Source: Schoenoplectus triqueter (Eukaryota > Streptophyta > Magnoliopsida > Poales > Cyperaceae). From it: 30,228 bases of DNA. Under the pieces are notes generated by a model. That model was not told where the DNA came from. It saw nothing but the letters and a program-made list of their open reading frames with translations, and did not search any database. The position numbers and the translations under genes were made by a program. The DNA lies in NCBI GenBank assembly GCA_964058805.1, contig CAXKVV010000204.1, positions 1 to 30,228 of the forward strand, written 5' to 3'. Every line of letters starts with the position of its first letter. Positions within the stretch are counted from its first letter, which is position 1. Below are positions 1 through 9,885 of the stretch, piece by piece.

Positions 1-720
1 AACCAGGAAACACAATAAGTCAAAGATCTGAATTTAACTCTTGAAATAATTATTAATTCATGTTCTTTAATTGAACCTATAAATTGAGATTTCATTAATT
101 TGACGTCCTTTTAATAAATTAATTATCATCATCAGCGTTGTTGTTATTATTATTATTTCCTATGTTTCAAATCTCGAATTCAGTTCCAAGGATATTAATA
201 TTATTATTATTTTATTTCTGTGATCAATTTCAGTTGATCAAAAATCCTTTGGGTTGTCAATTTAATTTGAAAATAAATTATTTATATTTTCATAACATTT
301 AATTTGATTTTTGAATTTTATTCTTAATATTTCAACATTTATCTTCTTAAATTTTTACATTTTATTGTACGCATTTCTCTCATATTTGCTTTGATTAAAA
401 ATTTTCATATTTTCGTATTTTAGAAATACGGGATTTCACAAAACCTTGTCATAATTTCATTAAAATAATAATGTTTCTTCTAGTGGCGCCTCATACGATC
501 CTATGAAATCAATTTTGGTCTGCCGTTGGTTTCTAGTTTATTTTTCATCGCCTGACCTAAAAAATAAGTTCAATTCTTGATTTTTAAAAGTTTGAGCATC
601 ATATTTGGGTACCTAGCATATTCCCTAATAGGGTTTATTTTGCACTCCATGAAATAGCAAAAAGTAGAAATAAAATTGTTATTCCGACGAATTAATTCGC
701 TAAACAAATTTTAGACTAAG
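1..720. other. AT-rich intergenic DNA, no gene seen
   Basis: This stretch is strongly AT-rich with many short ATT/TTA runs. No open frame with family resemblance and no clear transposon terminus was found on either strand. Confidence 0.6.
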
Positions 721-879
721 TATAAGAGTGCTAATCCGGTATACCAATTTATAGGTGGAATACTGGATTAGCTCTCGTCAGAATAGCGATTATTGTTTAA
801 TTATATTATATTATATTATTATATTATTATATTATATTATATTAAATTATATTATATTATATTATAAGAGTGCTAATCC
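721..879. repeat. short inverted repeat plus TTATA microsatellite
   Basis: Positions 726-742 and 760-776 form a 17-bp inverted repeat (15 of 17 pairs) around a 17-bp spacer. It is followed by an (ATTAT)n-type microsatellite at about 796-866. The 17-mer starting TATAAGAGTGCTAATCC at 721 recurs as a direct copy at 863-879, so the microsatellite lies between two copies of the same short sequence. This may be a MITE remnant; no target duplication was identified. Confidence 0.5.
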
Positions 880-905
880 ATGAGCAACCATTATTTTTTT
901 AATGA

Positions 906-1218
906 TGCTCTCAGAACACCACAAAGGTGTTCTAAATAAGCCGTAGAAGTGATCTAAATATTTGTTTTAAGGTGTTCTGAATATTTTATATTAGATGATT
1001 TGAATATTTTATCGTTGGTGCTATGAACACCCGGTAGAAAGTGTTCTGAACACCCTTCAAAAGATGCTCTGAACACCATTTAAATGATTCTCTGAAGATG
1101 AAGACCTACAGAAAATGCTATGAATATCCTTTTGAAGTTATTCTGAACACCCTGTACAAAGTTATCTGAACATCTCACAGAAAGTGCTCTGAACACTCAG
1201 TAGATGATGCTCTGAATG
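906..1218 (+). repeat. degenerate 23-bp minisatellite, about 14 units
   Basis: The stretch can be cut into about 14 successive units of roughly 23 bp, most starting TGNTCTGAA and continuing toward ACACCCNGTAGAAAG. The best-kept units (around 1020-1085 and 1190-1210) are exactly 23 bp. Others have diverged or carry small indels. No stop-free frame runs through the array, so it is not a repeat protein. Confidence 0.75.
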
Positions 1219-2145
1219 TGATTAATCTAGCGTTGGAATTAATTTAACATGTAATTAATTTAGCATGTGGTTAATTAAAAAGGATGATTGATTAATTAGA
1301 ACAAATGCCTAATTAATAATTTGAGCGAAATACAATTTTTCATCCATAGACGGTTATCATCTTCAAGAATGAATTTCTATCCGCTCTGGATGTTCATATC
1401 TCCTTCAACATATATTTATATGTCTTTACAAATGTTCGTAGAGTTAGTAAAAAGTGTGAGAGATTTTTATAGGGTCACAATTATCACGCCCCTAAAATTA
1501 ATTATCAAATTATGCCTAACAACTTACACTATTACTTAATTTTATCTCCCAATGCGATAATTCTAAAAATATGACATGATATTTGTACATTATCTAACTA
1601 TAAATGTTTTCATAATAAAATTGTGTGAAAGATTGGCTTTGGAGAAACTGTATACATGGGATTGGGCGAGAGTACGTATAATTAGTTTATTTTCAGAATC
1701 ATCAATATAAGTTGAACGACAGAAATCCAATCCTTGTGCGTAATTATTTTCTATCTTTTCTTTATAGAAAATTAATGTACTAATAGTAGGTAATGTCTGA
1801 CTATTTATAAAATAATTCTGAATAAAACACCGGTTATCATGCCATCAACACATTGGATAAGTTGTATAGGTTAATATATAATCACTTTTTTTATATATAA
1901 AAAGATGATGAATTGATCACCATCACTGACTTTTCAAAGGCATAAAAAAACATTCCTAACCTGCAAATGTAGTGCAAACTGCCAAACATGGTAATTCAGT
2001 TCAACCTCATTGCGTCCTTATCAATGGGCAACAGAACTCATGAGCTAAGATGCTGAGTAGAAAGTAGTAGAAAGTTGTGAGGAGATTAGTGGAAAGTAGT
2101 AAAATGTCGTAGATAAGATATAATCCTCATTTCTATTTTACGGGC
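1219..2145. other. intergenic, no gene seen
   Basis: AT-rich sequence. The 72-codon frame at 1321-1539 has no recognisable motif and lies in low-complexity DNA, so it is not annotated. A short GTAGAAAGT-type repeat is visible near 2055-2105. Confidence 0.55.
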
Positions 2146-2153
2146 TAAGGGAC

Positions 2154-2418
2154 TAGATGTGGCAAACGGACGGGACAACGTGTCGGATTTGAATTTGACC
2201 TCCTAAAAGAATCCAAATTTAGTCAAGTTAATTTATATATTAATTTTTTCAGATTTTAAATTAATTTTAATTGGATGGTAAATTATTTGATTTCAAATTA
2301 GATATAATTAGATCGGGTTTGAATCGAATCGACCCAGCTTGATTTTTTTAAAATAAATCAAATTTAAATCCAAATAAGTTAAATGAATTCAGATTTCGGT
2401 CAGCTTTTGCCACCTCTA
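2154..2418. mobile_element. probable hAT-type MITE, 265 bp
   Basis: The left end reads TAGATGTGGCAAAC and the inverted right end reads TAGAGGTGGCAAAA. This is the TAG-rGTGGCAAA terminus common on plant hAT elements. The flanking 8-mers TAAGGGAC (2146-2153) and TACCGCAC (2419-2426) agree at 5 of 8 positions, which would fit a worn 8-bp target duplication. The interior is AT-rich and non-coding. Confidence 0.55.
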
Positions 2419-2657
2419 TACCGCACTATTCAGTTAAAAAAAGTTTAGAACTATCCATTTTGTCATGAAAAGGTTCTGGAGTAAAATCAGTTCAACCTCA
2501 TTTTTATTGACCCGGTATATTAATGACCCTAACTAATAGGTTAAACCTCATTATTTTTTTTATTTTTTTTCCTTTATATAGTGGCCATCGATCTCTTTAT
2601 AATTATAGTGAAAAATATTTATATCAGTACAGAAATGCTAATTAATTAATATCGTCA

Positions 2658-2697
2658 GTTTTGTGTCGGATAACAAAGTTTTGTGTCAGATAACAAA
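2658..2697 (+). repeat. 20-bp direct repeat, two copies
   Basis: GTTTTGTGTCGGATAACAAA at 2658-2677 is followed at once by a copy with one change (2678-2697). A shorter inverted match (ACAAAACTGAT) lies near 2736-2746, so this may be part of a small worn inverted-repeat element. Confidence 0.5.
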
Positions 2698-3116
2698 ATA
2701 AAATTACGTTGAAGATATCAGTATCGGTGTTATAACAAAACTGATCCTGTTTATCTATTTTTACTGTTGATTTTTGTAAAAAAAAAAAAACAATGCTGAT
2801 GAGTAAGTAAATTTTACTGTAATTTTTTTTAAAATGGCACTAGGTTTTTGATATGAGCGGTTAATAACAATGTGAGAAACGCTCAATTAGTTATGATAAA
2901 AATCTTACTAACTAATCTTGCGCGGATCATACAAAAATTTGAATATGAAACTACAATGTTTGGAATGAAAGTGACAAACATCCTCCTCTTTATTAATTAG
3001 TTGAGTGCAAAACATGATGAGAACTGCACCCAAACAAAATACAAATATTTATGGTACTTCATTTGCTCAAATATCTAATATTAATTTAGCTCATTACACC
3101 ACATGAGCTTAATTAA
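2698..3116. other. intergenic; 3' flank of the PKS-like gene
   Basis: AT-rich sequence with a poly-A run near 2779-2791. No gene was seen. The right part probably holds the 3' UTR of the minus-strand PKS-like gene. Confidence 0.5.
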
Positions 3117-3122
3117 TTTATT
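3117..3122 (-). terminator. candidate polyadenylation signal of the PKS-like gene
   Basis: AATAAA on the minus strand, about 20 nt downstream of the stop codon of the PKS-like gene. The motif is exact, but AATAAA is frequent by chance in such AT-rich DNA. Confidence 0.35.
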
Positions 3123-3142
3123 ACGAAAATACATGTATTCAA

Positions 3143-4482
3143 TTAAATTATCCAGACATCATCCTCCGCTTCAGTGAAACCACATGCATTATACTTATTG
3201 GCGCGTAAGATGGTGGTCTCCATGGTGATTCCTGCTCCAAATCCTAAAAGGACACCGTACTCTCCATCCAATGCCTTCTCTCCTCCAGCCGACTGCTTCC
3301 TCATTTCATCAAGCATGAAAAATATGGTTGCACTCATCATGTTGCCATAATCGGCAAGCACATGCCTCGTCACCTTCAGTTTTTCCTCGTCAAGTATCAG
3401 ATCTGACTGCACTTGTTCTAGGATAGTGGGCCACCCTGGGTTCACGCCCCAAAAGGCAGAATTCCAGTCAGTAATAATCCCGAGTGGTTCGACAATCTCG
3501 GAGAGAGTACTGATGATGTTATTTGAGATATGTTTCGGTGCAGGAGGTGACATGTGCAATGTGAGACCGTCTTGTCTGATGTGTCCCACCAATGCATCTT
3601 CTGTGCCAGGAAGGATGGTTTGACAAGCTGAGATGATTTCAAAAATCGGACGCTCAACTGACAGGTCCGGTTGGGCTCCCACAATCACAGCTGCAGCCCC
3701 ATCACCGAAAATTGCTTGAGGTAGGAGAGTATCTTTGTTCGCCTCAGATGGCCCACGAAAAGTTGTCAGAGAAATCTCTGAGCAGATAACAAGGACACGA
3801 GTGCCTCGAGTATTCTCGGCTATATCCTTGGCAAGACGGAGTACGGCGCCACCGCCTGAGCAGCCCTGATGGTACATCATTGACCTTTTGGTAGAGGGAG
3901 AGAGACCAAGGAGCCTCACCATCTGACGATCGGCACCAGGCATGTCGATGCTACCTGTTGTGCTGTGAAAAAGTAGGTGGGTGATCTTCGACTTTGGCTG
4001 GCCCCACTCTTTAATGGCCTTCTCTGCCGCCATGAGGCCGAGCCTCGGCACTGCACCTAACACTATGTCTTGTCGAGCATCAAGTGATTCTTGATCCTTA
4101 TTTGAAGTTATTTTCGGATGCTTTTTGAGCATTTCCTCCGTTAGGTGAAAGTGACGTTTGTGGATTTTTGTATCATCACCTACAAATTAGGATGATTAAT
4201 GAATGTTAGTTATGTACTTGTGTGAATGTGTGCATGCATGCATGTGGGTGATGTAAGAAATCTGATATGAATGTGTGTGTTAATTTGCTGGGTTTGTGGC
4301 TTACATATTTTCTGAAACTCCTGCTTGAGTTCTGTAAGGTGCTCGCTCTTCGTAACACGAAAGAAGTAATCGGCATATTGGGATTGGTATATGAAATTGG
4401 AGGGAGTTGCCGAGCCGATTGCGAGCACTGTTGCTATTCCTTGGGACCTCTGTGCCTCACGTATCTCGTTCAAAATTTCCAT
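3143..4482 (-). CDS. type III polyketide synthase-like protein (chalcone synthase family), catalytic His replaced
   Basis: Two exons: 4482-4305 and 4179-3143, joined across a 125-bp GT-AG intron (4304-4180) that splits the Cys60 codon as T|GT. This is the hallmark intron of plant chalcone synthase genes. The product is 404 aa (family about 390), with some 20 extra C-terminal residues after the usual end. Members load a starter CoA on the catalytic Cys and extend it with malonyl-CoA, mostly in the cytosol. Visible landmarks are the N-terminal [27 protein letters not shown], the nucleophile Cys166 in [26 protein letters not shown] and DYGNMMSA with Asn339. The position of the catalytic His (His303 in alfalfa CHS) is Asn306, codon AAC, in FWGVNPGW. 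The family GFGPG loop reads GFGAG, and the Phe265 position is Leu. The frame has no stop or frameshift. It is an intact family member whose classical condensing activity is doubtful; the product class cannot be told from sequence. Confidence 0.93.
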
Positions 4483-4491
4483 TTGCTTCTC

Positions 4492-4535
4492 CTATATATA
4501 TATATTTGACATGCATGATTAATTAGTAACATATT

Positions 4536-4586
<51 letters not shown>

Positions 4587-5136
4587 ATGAGAAAACAAGG
4601 AATTAAGTTTGGAAATTAACCTAAGATATACGCATATATAATAAGAATTGTTTAGCAACTCGTATATATGTATATACCATCCCTAGCTATTCCATCATCA
4701 TTATGTATAATACTAATTAATTTAAGAAAAAAAAAAGAAATGTCATCAGCTGTACCTATATATATACAGTCTCCGATATGTTGAGATGCTAACAAATTAA
4801 AATTATCAGCTTCATTTACGTAGAGCATTAATTGATGTAAAACAACAACAAATATGGTAATATGATAAGACAGTTGTTGTTTTTTTTTTGCCTTTTTGAT
4901 ATGTGACACAACATTAATTGATGTAGACAAAGCCACAAAGGCAGTTATTGCGACACAACAACAAAAAAAGGTGGTAGTTAAAAGCTAGCTAGCATTACTG
5001 TAAGTCTGTAACACAACAACAAATTTGCTAAGTGCGTTTATATATGGTGAGTAGACACAACGACAAATATCGTAAGTTTACTAGATATATATGCATGGTA
5101 ATTAACACAACAACTCCAAAAGGCCCAAAACAATAC
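4492..5136 (-). other. probable 5'-UTR intron of the PKS-like gene
   Basis: On the minus strand a donor AAAG|GTATTG at 5137/5136 and an acceptor TATATATAG|GAGAAG ending at 4492 would remove 645 bp. The start codon would then lie 9 nt after the junction. The spacing fits the TATA box at 5282-5289. This is inferred from splice-like sequence only. Confidence 0.4.
4532..4588. repeat. compound CT/CA/TA microsatellite
   Basis: Runs of (TC)n, (CA)n and (TA)n follow one another. The array falls in the inferred 5'-UTR intron of the PKS-like gene, so its length is likely to vary between individuals. Confidence 0.85.
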
Positions 5137-5205
5137 CTTTGGAATGACAGGTATAGTAAATAATGTTGGAGATGTATGTTTCAAACGAAACACACCGATG
5201 AAAGA

Positions 5206-5226
5206 TGTGTGTGTGTGTGTGTGTGT
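5206..5226. repeat. (GT)n microsatellite in the PKS-like gene leader
   Basis: About ten GT units. On the minus strand this is a (CA)n run about 55-80 nt downstream of the TATA box, hence probably in the transcribed leader. Confidence 0.75.
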
Positions 5227-5281
5227 TGTATTATTGGATTGCTTCCAAGATGTGTTGGAGTAGCGAATGGTACACGAAGGG

Positions 5282-5289
5282 TTTATATA
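5282..5289 (-). promoter_or_regulatory. TATA box of the PKS-like gene
   Basis: The minus strand reads CTATATAAAC, a near-ideal plant TATA box. It is about 800 bp upstream of the start codon, so it fits only if the leader intron (4492-5136) is real. Transcription would start near 5250-5258. A G-box core CACGTG (5619-5624) and an RY-like CATGCATGCA (about 5562-5575) lie further upstream. Confidence 0.5.
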
Positions 5290-5618
5290 GAAGAAATGAA
5301 GAATACACTGTACAACTGAAATGATGCAAATTCAATGAATTTCGCACTCAATGGGTGCCACATTGTTGTTTTCAATTCTATTAACGGTACATCGATATTT
5401 CCATGGCCAGTCAAACACATGTTCAACTCTGGATTAATTAATTCAGGATCTGTTGGCTTTGAATTTCTTGCATAGCCTCCATCCATTAGTTGCAATTCAA
5501 AGCAAATACAGTAGACGATATATATGGGATACTTTAACATGACAAATGCCATTTTGATGACTCATGCATGCATATACTTGAGCTGCTCGATCAATTCTAA
5601 TGTAACTTAATATATATC

Positions 5619-5624
5619 CACGTG
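5619..5624. promoter_or_regulatory. G-box CACGTG upstream of the PKS-like gene
   Basis: A perfect CACGTG hexamer about 330 bp upstream of the proposed TATA box. G-boxes bind bZIP and bHLH factors and occur in many CHS-family promoters. A single hexamer may be chance. Confidence 0.3.
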
Positions 5625-6284
5625 CATATAAAAATAGTAACGAAGCATATTTCGTAGTTCGTATGTATACCTTCTTAGTAGCGGAGCTTTAAACACCATA
5701 TATCATATTTAAAGGGATCAACATGTATACTTTACAGTGATTTGTATTAATTATTAGTCGATTCTTTAATAAATTTTAATTTTAAGGGGTCACATGTCAA
5801 AACTAATCCGTCACATGTACGTTCTAGTGTTGGTCAATGTTTTGTAGTACATATACTGAATAAATCCCAATAATATTGTGCTTATCTTTGCTTCATTTGA
5901 ACAATTATTGTTAATTAAAGACGCAACATCTGAAATGCGGATGTTGCGTTGGATATGTGGTTACACAAGGAAAAATCAAATTAAAAATGATGATATTAGG
6001 GACAAACTTGGGTAGCACAAATTCAAGAGAAACTAATCTAACATCGTTTGCGATGGTTTGGTCATATCCAACGAAAGTCTCATGAAGCATCAGTACGCAG
6101 CGGTATTCTAAGTCGTCCTGAAAATACAAGAAGAGAAAGAGCTCGACCGAGACTGACATGGGAGGAAACAATAAAAATTGATTTAAAGGACTGAAATCTA
6201 TCCAAAGAGTTTATTTTGGATAAGAGTGCTTGGAAGATGACGATTCATGTATCTGAATCATGATTTAGGAGTTAGAGTCTAATA

Positions 6285-6440
6285 GTAGAGTTATACACTT
6301 CATGTTTTTAGATTTTTTTAGGATTTTAGGACTTTAGGATTTAAAATTTAGAAATAAGTTTTAGAAATAAGATTTTAGGATTTAGAATTTAGAATTAAGT
6401 TTTAAAATAGAATTTTAGAATTTAGAAATATATTTTATAA
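6285..6440 (+). repeat. TTTAGGATTTTAG-type low-complexity array
   Basis: Irregular repetition of TTTTAGGATTTTAGAA-like units within the 3' part of the LINE remnant. Confidence 0.55.
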
Positions 6441-6524
6441 TAGAGGTTTATTGTACTATTATTATTATTGTTATGATTGCTATTACTATTAGCATATTAT
6501 CATCATCATTATCATTATCATCTT

Positions 6525-6600
6525 TATTTTTTATTATTAATATTATTAATATTAATATTATTATTATTATTATTATTATTATTTTATTTATTTATTTTCT
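6525..6600 (+). repeat. ATT microsatellite
   Basis: A run of ATT/TAT trinucleotides. A stop-free frame across it encodes only Ile/Ser/Leu low-complexity peptide and is not a gene. Confidence 0.8.
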
Positions 6601-6739
6601 TTTTCTTTCATCATATTCATTATTATCACTGATATTTGAGATCTTTGATATTATACTTTTCGATTGGGTTTCATTTCTAACTTATCCTAATTTATTTGAG
6701 ATTAAAAATTTTGTTGTTGTAGTAGTAGTTAATTAAGAC

Positions 6740-7827
6740 GCAAAAGAATACAACACTACATTGATGCATTATTTCCAATTCACTTTGTCGTTTACTGTAC
6801 GCAAAAAAAAAAAACTATTTCTGACTAACCGTCCCAGGTTTAATTCTTTTCTAGGTAGATGTTAATGGGAATTTTAAAAACGGTAAACAAATACTGCCAC
6901 TTAACCAGCGTTACGTCTTCTTTTAATTTTTGGAAATTGATCCACAAAGTCGTATAACGTCTAATTCTTTTGATTGTTTTACGCACACAAAGTCATGCAC
7001 GCGATGTTACTAAGAAACTTCGGTGGTATCATTTTGTGTAAAAGTTTCAAGTAGAAAAGTTAAGTACGCATATATATATGCCGCCGGGAAGTGACACATG
7101 TAACTGTCCAAACTACAATTTCTATGAAAAATGAAGACAATTTTAATTTTTCACAAACCAGTACTTGTCAACAGAAATGAATTAGGTGGTTTATTTTTTT
7201 CTTCATTTAATGAAAAATGGTAGGCTATTGGCTTACTCTTTAAAAAAGAGTATCATAGTTTATTCTCTTATTAGATGAGACGAAGAACTAGAATTCCATG
7301 TGGCAACTATTTGGAGAGTAAAGCATGTTCGTGGAAAATAAAGTTCCTGTGGATTGAAAAGAAAAAAAAATCTCATGATCATTTGTAAACAAATGGAAAT
7401 ATATTTTCGTTTCCACCTGTTCATTTGACGAAAAAAAATTATAATTAATATTTAACTTTATTTCGAATTTGCAAGTTCTGTACAGTTTAATTTTATCTTG
7501 GTTTTAAACTCTCAAAAAATGTGAATAATATGAACATGTGAACTCACAAAAATACACACGCACATACTTGATATCATCATATTTTATGTATTGGTTATGT
7601 ACTTATCTATTATGGACATATATAAAAAAATAATTTAATTTTGAATCTTATTCTTCAAATAAAGTTATATATGTTTGTACACAATGCACACATGTAATCA
7701 TCTCCAAATTTTAATTTATGTTGCTTCTTTATATTAAAATCTTATGAGATTTTTATTTTTATTTTTAAAGTTTTCTAAGTATTTATTTTGAATTTTTAAA
7801 ATTACGCAAAAAACTAATAAAGCAATG
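6740..7827. other. intergenic, no gene seen
   Basis: AT-rich, with no coding signal on either strand. A small hairpin (ACTCTTT AAAAAAGAGT) lies near 7235-7252. Confidence 0.5.
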
Positions 7828-8435
7828 GGATAATTCATCTTTGGTCCCTAAACTTTAACAAAAAAATCAAGTTAGTCCTTAAACTTTCAATTGCATCAAG
7901 TTCATCCTTGAACCTTTAAAAGAGCATCAAATTGATCCTTGAACTTCTTCAAAAAATCAAATTGGTCCTTACTTTAAAGTGCACCAAATAAATCCTTCAA
8001 AAATTTATTTTCTAAGTTTAAATAAAATAGAAATATACATATTTCATTAAAAAAATTATCGGGTCATAGGTCAGGTCAGGTTTCAAGTCGATCAAAATGA
8101 CCCGACCTAAATCGAAATGATCCGAAACTCGACCCAATCCAAACCAATCTGAACTGAGCAGAGAGCTGCAAAAAGCCAACATTGGTTGACTCGTGCTCTG
8201 ATAAGTTTTTTATTTTTTTCTCAATAATATATATTTTATTTTATTTGAACTTATAAAATAAAAAAATAAAAAAACATTAATAAAAACTTTAAGAACCAAT
8301 TTAGTTTTTCTGAAGAAGTTTAATGACTAACTTGGTGTTTTTGTAAAAAGTTCAAGGATCAACTTGGCAATTGAAAGTTTAAAGACTAACTTATTTTTTT
8401 TGTGCAAGTTCACGACCAAAAGTTAAATTCATCCT
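7828..8435. mobile_element. long inverted-repeat element (MITE/fold-back)
   Basis: The left arm (about 7828-7975), with repeated phrases such as TTGGTCCCTAAACTTT and TCAAGTTAGTCCTTAAAC, pairs with the right arm (about 8285-8435), its degenerate reverse complement. Each arm is itself made of related units of about 30-40 bp. The centre (8040-8210) holds GGTCAGGTCAGGTTTCAAG and its near-inverse around TGACCCGACCT. No coding frame. The terminal pairs GGGAT.../...ATCCT are imperfect and no clear target duplication was found. Confidence 0.65.
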
Positions 8436-9445
8436 AAGAGGTTACAAGCCTACAAATTTCACAAGCATGTCACTCATACGGGCATAATACCCATTTAGGC
8501 TACTTAGAAAGTGTAAGAGTCTGATTTTATTTAAATGTTTTATGTTATGTAATATTATAATAAGTTTTTTAGAATATATAAATTGCATTCAGTTTTCATT
8601 TCTCTCTCTTTAAACTATTTGATCTCACTAAAATTTAAAATTTAAAGTGACTCAATTAGAAATATACACGTCTAATTATGTTTATATGTAATTTCTAAAC
8701 TATATGTTCAAATCAGATTCATATCATTGAATTATATTAATAATGTGATATATGTCGGTTTAATTACACATAAATATACTAGAAATACTGCTCGTAGTAT
8801 AAGTGATCTTGATGCGGCCCAATTAATCGTGTCTAATTGCACAAAGTTAACACCTACATCAGAAGTAGAGGATAGATCAAGATTATAGCCCGCTTATCAT
8901 TTTCTTTCATCCCATACATTCTTCATTTAATTATTTTTGCGCTAAAAATAGACTCGCACCCTTTCTCTCTCTAAAACTACCCTGTCTCTCTAAAACCGCT
9001 ACATTCCCCTCTCGCTCAGTCTGAAAATTCTTCGTCCCTATGCAAGTTGCTGCCTCTTGGAATTGAATTAAATTTCTCGAGAGTTAAGTGATTTGAAGAA
9101 CTTCCATAATTTCTAATTATGATTAATTTTCCTTTCCAATAACTAAAATTGATTGATTATTCCGATCTGTGCTCTGATTTCTATTTTAGTAAAATATTTT
9201 TTTTCTTTTGCTCTATGTGGTTTATGTTAATGGATCTTAAATTATGGAATTGGATCGCAATCCATTGATAGTACCGAGCAGTATTTATCAACAAACTACG
9301 ATTGCTTTTTTTAATCAAATTCTATAGAATTTTAATAGATCTTTCATGGCACGACATGAACATATGATATTTCAATTTTGTTTTTTCTATTTATTATTAT
9401 TTTTTTAAGTTTGTGTTATTCCGATTCCTTTGAATTCTTTTATAG
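8436..9445. other. intergenic; possible 5' leader of an unidentified gene
   Basis: Mostly AT-rich. At 8955-9060 the composition changes to CT-rich (repeated CTCTCTCTAAAAC phrases), as in plant 5' leaders, and two exon-like segments follow downstream. No start codon with a usable frame was found here. Confidence 0.3.
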
Positions 9446-9528
9446 ATACTTCCTCTCTTGCCATCGCTGAGAAGAACAGAGAAGATGAATTGAGGACACG
9501 CAAATCCATTGAAGTTCAGATAATGAAG
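9446..9528 (+). other. candidate exon of an unidentified host gene
   Basis: An 83-nt stop-free segment bounded by TTTTATAG and GTCAGA encodes a charged peptide containing EKNREDELRTRKSIEVQIMK. The high Glu/Lys/Arg content contrasts with the AT-rich flanks and suggests real coding sequence, probably helical. The family was not recognised. Confidence 0.35.
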
Positions 9529-9748
9529 GTCAGAATCATTGAACCTCAACTATAAACATTTATATAGATCTTCATAATCTTGAAGAAAAAATGACCCCTG
9601 TAAATCTCACTTTAAAAATAAATACATGCATACATATTAGTTGAACTTTAATTATTAATTTTTCAATTACTGCCCTTGTCAGATATGTCCAGTGGTTTGT
9701 TCCTTTACAATGGTATTGAACTAACCTAGTCATGTTTCATTAGATTAG

Positions 9749-9807
9749 GAGAACCAACGAAAGGCTAGGTACAAGAAAGCAAAGTTCATAGAAACTAATA
9801 GCGGAAG
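9749..9807 (+). other. candidate exon of an unidentified host gene
   Basis: A 59-nt segment between GATTAG and GTAAAA reads ENQRKARYKKAKFIETNSG in the phase left by the 9446-9528 segment. It ends 48 bp before the CACTA element, so if this is a gene the transposon sits in its next intron. The family was not recognised. Confidence 0.35.
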
Positions 9808-9852
9808 GTAAAAAATCTACAGAAATAACATAATTAAACTTTGTAATTTTCT

Positions 9853-9855
9853 ATT
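9853..9855. repeat. CACTA target-site duplication, left (ATT)
   Basis: ATT directly before CACTAC. The same three bases follow the right end at 22352-22354. A 3-bp duplication is the rule for CACTA transposons. Confidence 0.8.
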
Positions 9856-9885
9856 CACTACACCACAAATATTTCCCCAGTTAGC

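Larger units (their letters stand above)
5923..6729 (+). pseudogene. 3' remnant of an RTE-type LINE (reverse transcriptase C-terminus and tail)
   Basis: The plus-strand translation from 5923 gives EMRMLRWICGYTRK, then, after a frame change near 5990-6030, LRWFGHIQR, RARPRLTWEE and SAWKMTIHV. This is the conserved C-terminal end of plant RTE-clade LINE polymerases. A TGA interrupts the frame where family members usually have Trp (LKD-stop-NLS), and the frame ends with TGA at 6261-6263. A long AT-rich 3' part ends near 6664-6729 in CTAACTTATCCTAATTTATT and a GTT/AGT trinucleotide tail, which resembles the family 3' end. It is 5'-truncated, as is usual for LINE copies, and clearly dead. Confidence 0.75.

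Noticed and set aside
3143..4482. Treating the PKS-like gene as a pseudogene because of the lost His
   Set aside because: The frame, splice sites, Cys and Asn of the triad and the promoter are intact, so it is listed as a gene with doubtful classical activity.
5283..5552. 89-codon minus-strand frame upstream of the PKS-like gene
   Set aside because: It overlaps the proposed TATA box, has no motif I recognise and no homologous domain. A small gene cannot be fully excluded.
6473..6736. 87-codon frame rich in Ile, Ser and Leu
   Set aside because: It is a translation of ATT/ATC microsatellite and the LINE 3' tail.
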